Assembly (NCBI RefSeq): GCF_965223525.1
Contig: NZ_CBDCWX010000005.1
Span: 1,612,001 to 1,676,000, forward strand
From: Leptofilum sp965223525
Lineage (GTDB): Bacteria > Chloroflexota > Anaerolineae > Promineifilales > Promineifilaceae
Length of the DNA: 64,000 nt
Direction: 5' to 3'
Both the position numbers and the translations under genes were made by a program. The notes under the pieces were generated by a model. That model was given only the letters and a program-made list of their open reading frames with translations. It had not been told where the DNA came from and searched no databases. This document shows, piece by piece, positions 59,694-64,000 of this stretch (positions are counted from its first letter, which is position 1; each line of letters starts with the position of its first letter).

Positions 59694-60299
59694 ATGAACG
59701 GCAAAGAGCCACCCAAATTAATTGATCCAACTGGGCGCACTCATGAATTAAGTGGTGCGGCGACAACCATTGGTCGTGCCGTCGAGAACGAAATTGTGGT
59801 GAGCAGCAAGCGCATCTCGCGGGAACATGCTCGTATTCGCCGGGAAGGTTGGCGGGTGCTGGTGGAAGATTTGGGCAGCACCAATGGGACCTTTTTGAAC
59901 GGCCAGCGCCTTTCTGAGCCAATGCAGCTGCGTGACCGAGACCAGATCAAAGTGGGGGATGTGCAGTTTGTGTTTCATGATCCGGAGGTGACGCACCAGG
60001 ATACGCCGCTGCCCGAGTTGGAAATGGACGTTCCTGCTGGGTTGGTGCGGGTGAATCGGCAATTGGTGGAGCTGGCTCCCAAAGAGTTTGATCTGCTTGC
60101 ATATTTGTATTCGCAGCCCGGTCTGGTTTGCTCAAAAGATGAGATTGGTACGGCCGTTTGGCCAGAGTACCAAGATGGCGTGTTTGATTACCAAATTGAA
60201 AATCTCGTACGCCGCCTGCGCCTAAAACTAGAGCCAGACCCCAAAAATCCTCAGCTACTCCTCACCGTGCGCGGGCGCGGTTATAAACTCATCCTGTAA
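59694..60299 (+). CDS. FHA-domain protein with winged-helix (OmpR-type) C-terminus
   Basis: 201 residues. N-terminal FHA domain with TTIGRAVENEIV (Gly-Arg at 27-28), ISREHARI (41-48) and LGSTNGTFLNG (60-70), the phosphothreonine-binding loops. C-terminal part (about 110-201) is a Trans_reg_C winged helix (KEFDLLAYLYSQPG; VRRLRLKLEPDPKNPQLLLTVRGRGYKL). Thus a phosphopeptide sensor fused to a DNA-binding domain. The kinase encoded 0.9 kb downstream is a plausible phosphorylator, by context only. Confidence 0.87.
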   Translation: MNGKEPPKLIDPTGRTHELSGAATTIGRAVENEIVVSSKRISREHARIRREGWRVLVEDLGSTNGTFLNGQRLSEPMQLRDRDQIKVGDVQFVFHDPEVTHQDTPLPELEMDVPAGLVRVNRQLVELAPKEFDLLAYLYSQPGLVCSKDEIGTAVWPEYQDGVFDYQIENLVRRLRLKLEPDPKNPQLLLTVRGRGYKLIL

Positions 60300-60354
60300 T
60301 CTGCATATAACTTTCTCAAGCCATCACCGTGTCACCCCTTCACCTTGTCAAAAT

Positions 60355-60390
60355 TTAGATAGCCAGTTGTTAGCTAGCCGTTAGGCAACC
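60355..60390. repeat. Repeat family TAGCTAG...GTTAG, first copy
   Basis: ATAGCCAGTTGTTAGCTAG and GCCGTTAGGC words; similar DNA (GATAGCTAATGGTTAGCTGG, GGTTAGG) lies at 62742-62775 in the matching position of the next paralogous gene. Confidence 0.5.
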
Positions 60391-60451
60391 TGCCCAGGCT
60401 TCGCGTTACCATGCTTCCATACAATTTTTACTGACGCAGGTATGGAGGTAG

Positions 60452-61204
60452 ATGATGAATCAAGAGACGGTAAGGCAAAGTGAGCCAAAGCAGAGACGAT
60501 TTTGGCAAGATTTTGGTGGTGTGACGTTATTGTTGGCCGGTGTTGTTTTCCTGGTAGTGAACGTATTGGGGGTGCGGCGGCTTGAAAATTGGTGGAGCCT
60601 GTTTATTGCGCTACCGGCTGTTTTGTTTTTGGGCATGGCGCGGATGGCGTGGATTGCAAACGGCCGTTTCACCATTCTACCCCGCGTAAGCAGCGGCATT
60701 GGCATCATTATCCTGACGGCAGCGCTGATGTTTGCCCTGAACCTGAATTGGGCAATGTGGTGGCCGCTGATGCTTGTGGCGAGCGGTACGGCCGTTTGGC
60801 TGTTGGGTGGTGCAAAAGCAGGTGTGGGGGGAACGGCCGTGCTGCGCCTCGGTTACTGGTTTGGCGGCACCATGATTTTGTTGGGTCTCACCTTTTTGGC
60901 CGCTCAGCACCAACTGATTGATGTAACCGCCCTGTTTGGCGATCTCCACTGGTGGGGCTTCTTCACGCTCATTCCTGGCGTGGGTGCATTTTTTGAAGGC
61001 GTGCGCATTGCCCGCCAATCAACCTGGGCTTCAGCCATTTTGCTTATTGCTGGCGTATGGATTATTGGCAGCGGCTTGATGGAGCTATTTGACCCAAACT
61101 GGCTTTCATGGGAAGGTATGGTAGGTATTGGTTTGATTGGCACCGGCTTGCTCAGTCGCGGTTTGTTTTTCCTCAAGCCGCAATCACAATCTGATGCAAA
61201 ATAG
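60452..61204 (+). CDS. Integral membrane protein, paralogue A
   Basis: 250 residues, seven to eight TM segments, with short loops. No family was recognised; the arrangement of hydrophobic segments and the GxFFEGxRI loop resemble the DUF5668/LiaF-type membrane regions, tentatively. Similar in layout and ending to the gene at 62836, so the two are paralogues flanking the kinase. Overlaps the next frame's upstream codons; the kinase ATG is 14 bases past its stop. Confidence 0.65.
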   Translation: MMNQETVRQSEPKQRRFWQDFGGVTLLLAGVVFLVVNVLGVRRLENWWSLFIALPAVLFLGMARMAWIANGRFTILPRVSSGIGIIILTAALMFALNLNWAMWWPLMLVASGTAVWLLGGAKAGVGGTAVLRLGYWFGGTMILLGLTFLAAQHQLIDVTALFGDLHWWGFFTLIPGVGAFFEGVRIARQSTWASAILLIAGVWIIGSGLMELFDPNWLSWEGMVGIGLIGTGLLSRGLFFLKPQSQSDAK

Positions 61205-61218
61205 TGGGTGAGGTAACA

Positions 61219-62745
61219 ATGACCCGAACATCTCTATCGGGGCAAAATTTGGGCAAATACCGCGTTTTAGAACCGCTGGGCAGTGGCGGCATGGCGCGTG
61301 TATATCGCGGCTATCATCCTCAACTGGATCGGTTTGTGGCTATCAAGGTGCTGCGCTCCGATCTGGTTGAGGATGAAACATTTTTGGCCCGCTTTCGGCA
61401 TGAAGCACAAGCTGTCGCCGCTTTGCGCCACCCCAACATTATCCAGGTGTACGATTTTGATGTGGAAGATGGCATTTACTTCATGGTGATGGAGCTGCTG
61501 GATGGGGACACGCTGCACACGCGGCTTAACGATTATCGCGTGAGGAATGAGCAAATGAGCTGGGGCGAGATGGTTCGCATTTTGCTGGATGTGTTGGACG
61601 GCCTCACCTATGCCCATCAGGAAGGCATGATTCACCGAGACATTAAGCCAGCCAATATTTTGCTGACGCAGCGGGGCCAGGCGGTGTTGGCAGATTTTGG
61701 TATTGCCCAAATCGTGGGTGGCACGCGGCATACCGTTTCTGGTGCGTTGCTGGGGACGCTCAACTACATGGCACCCGAACAGGGGCTAGAGGGGATGAGT
61801 GATGCCCGCAGCGATCTGTACTCTCTGGGCGTGGTTTTTTATGAGATGCTAACCCGCCAGCCTCCGTTCAATGCTGATACGCCACTGGCGATTCTGCTGA
61901 AGCATGTTAACGACCCATTGCCGCTGCCGTCGGAGCTAAATCCAGATATCCCGCCAGCACTGGAGCGCATTGTGTTAAAAGCGTTGGCCAAAGAGCCAGA
62001 CGGCCGTTTCCAATCCGGTACAGAGATGATCCAGGCGTTGAAAACGGCCGTTGCCGAAACCAACATTGACGTGCCAGACTTTATCTCTGCGCCGCTTTCA
62101 TTTTCCACCGCAGATGCCCCGGCCGATTCGGTGGCTGTTTATTCTGGAGAGGCGCGGGAAAAACTGGTGGATGCTCAATTTGCGGCGCAGGATACGGCCG
62201 TTACCAACGTTGATGCCATATCTGAAGAGCTGGCAGCCTTAAAAGCAGAAGAACCGCCCGTGTCACCATTAGTGGATAGATCAGCAGCGCTCACCACGTC
62301 CCGCCAAAATGCTGCCTGGAAAACCATTATCAATGGCCTTATTCTGATAGCTTTGTTCAACTTGATTATTATTGTGGGGTCAGGACGTGGGGGTGCAGGC
62401 TGGTTTTTCAGTAGGGGTTGGCCAATCGAACTCATTTTTTTGGGTTTGATCTTTTGCCAATTGATGATAGCCCAGCGCAATATTTGGTTGTTTATTCCTG
62501 CCGGATTGATAATAGGTCAGGGCATTTTGTTGAGCTATTTCTCGATATCAACTGCTTGGCAAGATTGGTCTTTTTTGTGGCCACTGCAAGTTTTTATGGT
62601 CATGGTTGTGCTTTGGTACCCTATTTCTCGCACAATTGCTGCCAAAGTTACGCCAGAATTGGTTGTCTTCGCGGGCAAACGGCTACGGCTTTTCGCCATG
62701 GGCACTATCATTTTGTTGCTTTTTTTCATGTTGATAACTGGTTGA
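61219..62745 (+). CDS. Serine/threonine protein kinase with C-terminal TM domain
   Basis: 508 residues. Kinase: GSGGMARV glycine loop at 21-28, Lys43 in VAIK, HRDIKPANI at 139-147, DFG 159-161, APEQ 185-188, DLYSLG and the GRFQSGTEM helix. After an acidic linker, four TM segments occupy about 370-505, with the kinase cytoplasmic. There are no PASTA repeats. Three ACGGCCGT copies. Expected targets include the FHA protein two genes upstream. ATG at 61219 after GAGGT; the GTG at 61204 is a poorer start. Confidence 0.9.
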   Translation: MTRTSLSGQNLGKYRVLEPLGSGGMARVYRGYHPQLDRFVAIKVLRSDLVEDETFLARFRHEAQAVAALRHPNIIQVYDFDVEDGIYFMVMELLDGDTLHTRLNDYRVRNEQMSWGEMVRILLDVLDGLTYAHQEGMIHRDIKPANILLTQRGQAVLADFGIAQIVGGTRHTVSGALLGTLNYMAPEQGLEGMSDARSDLYSLGVVFYEMLTRQPPFNADTPLAILLKHVNDPLPLPSELNPDIPPALERIVLKALAKEPDGRFQSGTEMIQALKTAVAETNIDVPDFISAPLSFSTADAPADSVAVYSGEAREKLVDAQFAAQDTAVTNVDAISEELAALKAEEPPVSPLVDRSAALTTSRQNAAWKTIINGLILIALFNLIIIVGSGRGGAGWFFSRGWPIELIFLGLIFCQLMIAQRNIWLFIPAGLIIGQGILLSYFSISTAWQDWSFLWPLQVFMVMVVLWYPISRTIAAKVTPELVVFAGKRLRLFAMGTIILLLFFMLITG

Positions 62746-62793
62746 TAGCTAATGGTTAGCTGGCGGTTAGGTAGGGAAACGGCCGTTCCTTTA

Positions 62794-62830
62794 CACTCCT
62801 TAATATAGCTAGAAATAATGTAAAGGAGTG
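62794..62830 (+). promoter_or_regulatory. Ribosome-site hairpin before paralogue B
   Basis: CACTCCTT at 62794-62801 is complementary to AAGGAGTG at 62823-62830, which is the ribosome site of the next gene, loop 21 bases. Base pairing would hide the site. Confidence 0.5.
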
Positions 62831-62835
62831 ACATC

Positions 62836-63552
62836 GTGACAAAGAAAACGACAAATTACAGCGGGTTGTTCTTAATTTTGTTGGGGGGGCTGGCATTGTT
62901 GCAAGCTACGATCTTCCCACAGTTGGGTTGGGACTTTAGCTTTTGGCGCTTTTGGCCATTGGGTATTGGTGCTGTTGGCCTTGCCTTTATTGTCGCGCCA
63001 TTTATTTACACCAACCAGCCTGGACTGAAAGCGTTGTTCATCCCCGGCTTTCCGGTGATGGTGGTGGGCACACTGCTGTTGTGGGGTAGTCTCTTTAATG
63101 CCTGGGGCATTTGGCAATATTTTTGGCCCATGATTCTTTTGGGACTGGCTGTCGGGTTTTTGGCAGCATCAGTTTTTACGCGGAACGTTTGGTTGATGAT
63201 TCCAGCCATCATCATTGGCATGAACGGCCTTATTTTCCAATTTTGTGCCTTGACTGGCCTATGGGGTGCATGGGCAATTCTTTGGACGCTGGAGCCATTG
63301 GCCGTTGGCCTGGCCCTGTTGGTAGCCAGTGGCGGTAAAAATCCCGGACTAATGTGGACTGGGATGGCATTAAGCGCAGCCTCTGTGGGTGGCTTTGCTC
63401 TAATGAGCGTAACATTGTCTGGTTGGGCAGGCTCACTTGGTGCAATCTTGCTCATTGTTGCAGGTATAGGTTTAGTGGCTCGCGGTCGCGGCCCTGTTTA
63501 TCTGAAGGAAAAATCACCAGATGATCTGCTGGTAGACAAAGTTAAGCTGTAG
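62836..63552 (+). CDS. Integral membrane protein, paralogue B
   Basis: 238 residues with seven to eight TM segments and a similar fold pattern to the gene at 60452. Starts with GTG after AAGGAG, whose ribosome site can be covered by a hairpin. Followed by a strong terminator. With the kinase and paralogue A it may form a membrane complex; the function is unknown. Confidence 0.65.
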   Translation: MTKKTTNYSGLFLILLGGLALLQATIFPQLGWDFSFWRFWPLGIGAVGLAFIVAPFIYTNQPGLKALFIPGFPVMVVGTLLLWGSLFNAWGIWQYFWPMILLGLAVGFLAASVFTRNVWLMIPAIIIGMNGLIFQFCALTGLWGAWAILWTLEPLAVGLALLVASGGKNPGLMWTGMALSAASVGGFALMSVTLSGWAGSLGAILLIVAGIGLVARGRGPVYLKEKSPDDLLVDKVKL

Positions 63553-63577
63553 AAAATCAATCAGCAGTTATGAAAGC

Positions 63578-63616
63578 AAAAAACGGCCGCTTCTTCCCCA
63601 GAGGCGGCCGTTTTTT
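63578..63616 (+). terminator. Bidirectional terminator built around CGGCCG
   Basis: AAAAAACGGCCGC at 63578-63590 pairs perfectly with GCGGCCGTTTTTT at 63604-63616, 13-base loop. The six T's on the plus strand and the six A's on the left give a T run on both strands. It closes the kinase/membrane gene group. Confidence 0.85.
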
Positions 63617-63644
63617 GAAAACAGCAGAAACTCGATATCTTTTG

Positions 63645-63836
63645 CTACGTCGGTGAATTCCGTGTATGAGAAACGATAAACGAGCCTTTTAAGACAGAAA
63701 ATCCAGTGATGTCATCCATTTGCTCAAGCAAGCAAAGAATTTGTTCGCGTGCGCCGCTAATCGTCAGGTTCAGAACAACATCTTCCTGAAACGGGTTCGA
63801 TTGAACGGCCGTTTTGATTTGGTTCTCTTTTTGCAT
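63645..63836 (-). CDS. Small hypothetical protein
   Basis: 63 residues from the ATG at 63836 (a longer frame starts at 63884). It has alternating hydrophobic and polar residues (VVLNLTISGAREQILCLLEQMDDITGFSVLKGSF), possibly a small alpha-beta fold of ferredoxin-like or NIL-type shape; not recognised. It contains one ACGGCCGT copy. No clear ribosome site. Confidence 0.5.
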   Translation of the reverse strand: MQKENQIKTAVQSNPFQEDVVLNLTISGAREQILCLLEQMDDITGFSVLKGSFIVSHTRNSPT

Positions 63837-64000
63837 AACAGTAGTTAGCTCCCCGAAAAATTTTCCTCTAGTTGGGGCTTCCAATACGACGCTTGCTGCC
63901 CCGCCCGATACTGTTTATAAGGTTATTTTGGGTACGGCCGTTACCAATACATGCTCAAGACATCCGCCGAATTATCAATAATATGAATATGAATTGCGGT

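Noticed and set aside
1..64000. CRISPR arrays, rRNA or tRNA genes, phage genes
   Set aside because: None was seen: the repeats present are not evenly spaced with unique spacers, and no tRNA cloverleaf or rRNA segment was noticed by eye.

Overview
The window is about 64 kb of bacterial chromosome with mid-range GC and short intergenic gaps. The best guess for its source is a Chloroflexota (Anaerolineae-like) bacterium. The basis is gene content and style: Thr/Pro-rich 'TPT' tails on membrane-anchored proteins, a very large alpha-2-macroglobulin lipoprotein, a MoxR/DUF58/BatA locus joined to an ABC-2 exporter, ferredoxin-type 2-oxoacid oxidoreductases, and an FHA and Ser/Thr-kinase locus. No rRNA or tRNA gene was seen, so this placement is inference.

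Layout: 0.2-5.5 kb carries rmlB, a membrane phosphoesterase, nudC and two orphan proteins. 5.5-17.4 kb is one long minus-strand block: a VWA/BatA protein, DUF58, MoxR, a coiled-coil membrane protein, two ABC-2 permeases, their ATPase and a large membrane protein. 17.5-30.6 kb holds housekeeping and small genes (DUF503, DUF4230, translin, DUF2877, YbaK, a glycosyltransferase, an aldo-keto reductase, RlmB, CysS, PIN-TRAM). 30.7-34.1 kb is accessory: an IS982-type element, a nuclease-like orphan, an orphan HicB and an ArsR/SRPBCC pair. 34.2-37.8 kb is a heterodimeric ABC exporter. 38.3-40.4 kb is an AT-rich two-gene unit, a two-TM protein translationally coupled to a RelA-like synthetase without the C-terminal regulatory half. 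40.4-41.6 kb is a toxin-antitoxin graveyard (broken higB, intact higA, a higA remnant). 41.8-49.3 kb has a 1933-residue alpha-2-macroglobulin and a calpain-like protease. 51.0-58.7 kb is an energy-metabolism cluster: GntR regulator, CBS protein, then two complete 2-oxoacid:ferredoxin oxidoreductases, the first with a beta-subunit/CBS fusion. 59.7-63.6 kb is an FHA-winged-helix protein, a Ser/Thr kinase and two related membrane proteins.

Two genome-wide signals overlie the genes. The palindrome ACGGCCGT occurs about 100 times by hand count, inside and outside genes, but is absent from the AT-rich orphan genes, so it works as a marker of resident versus recently acquired DNA. The intergenic gaps are also filled with short heptamer-like and palindromic repeats of several families, including a perfect 44-bp palindrome that supplies the stop codons of two convergent genes. 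Several apparent N-terminal extensions are translated repeats, so those starts are set downstream.
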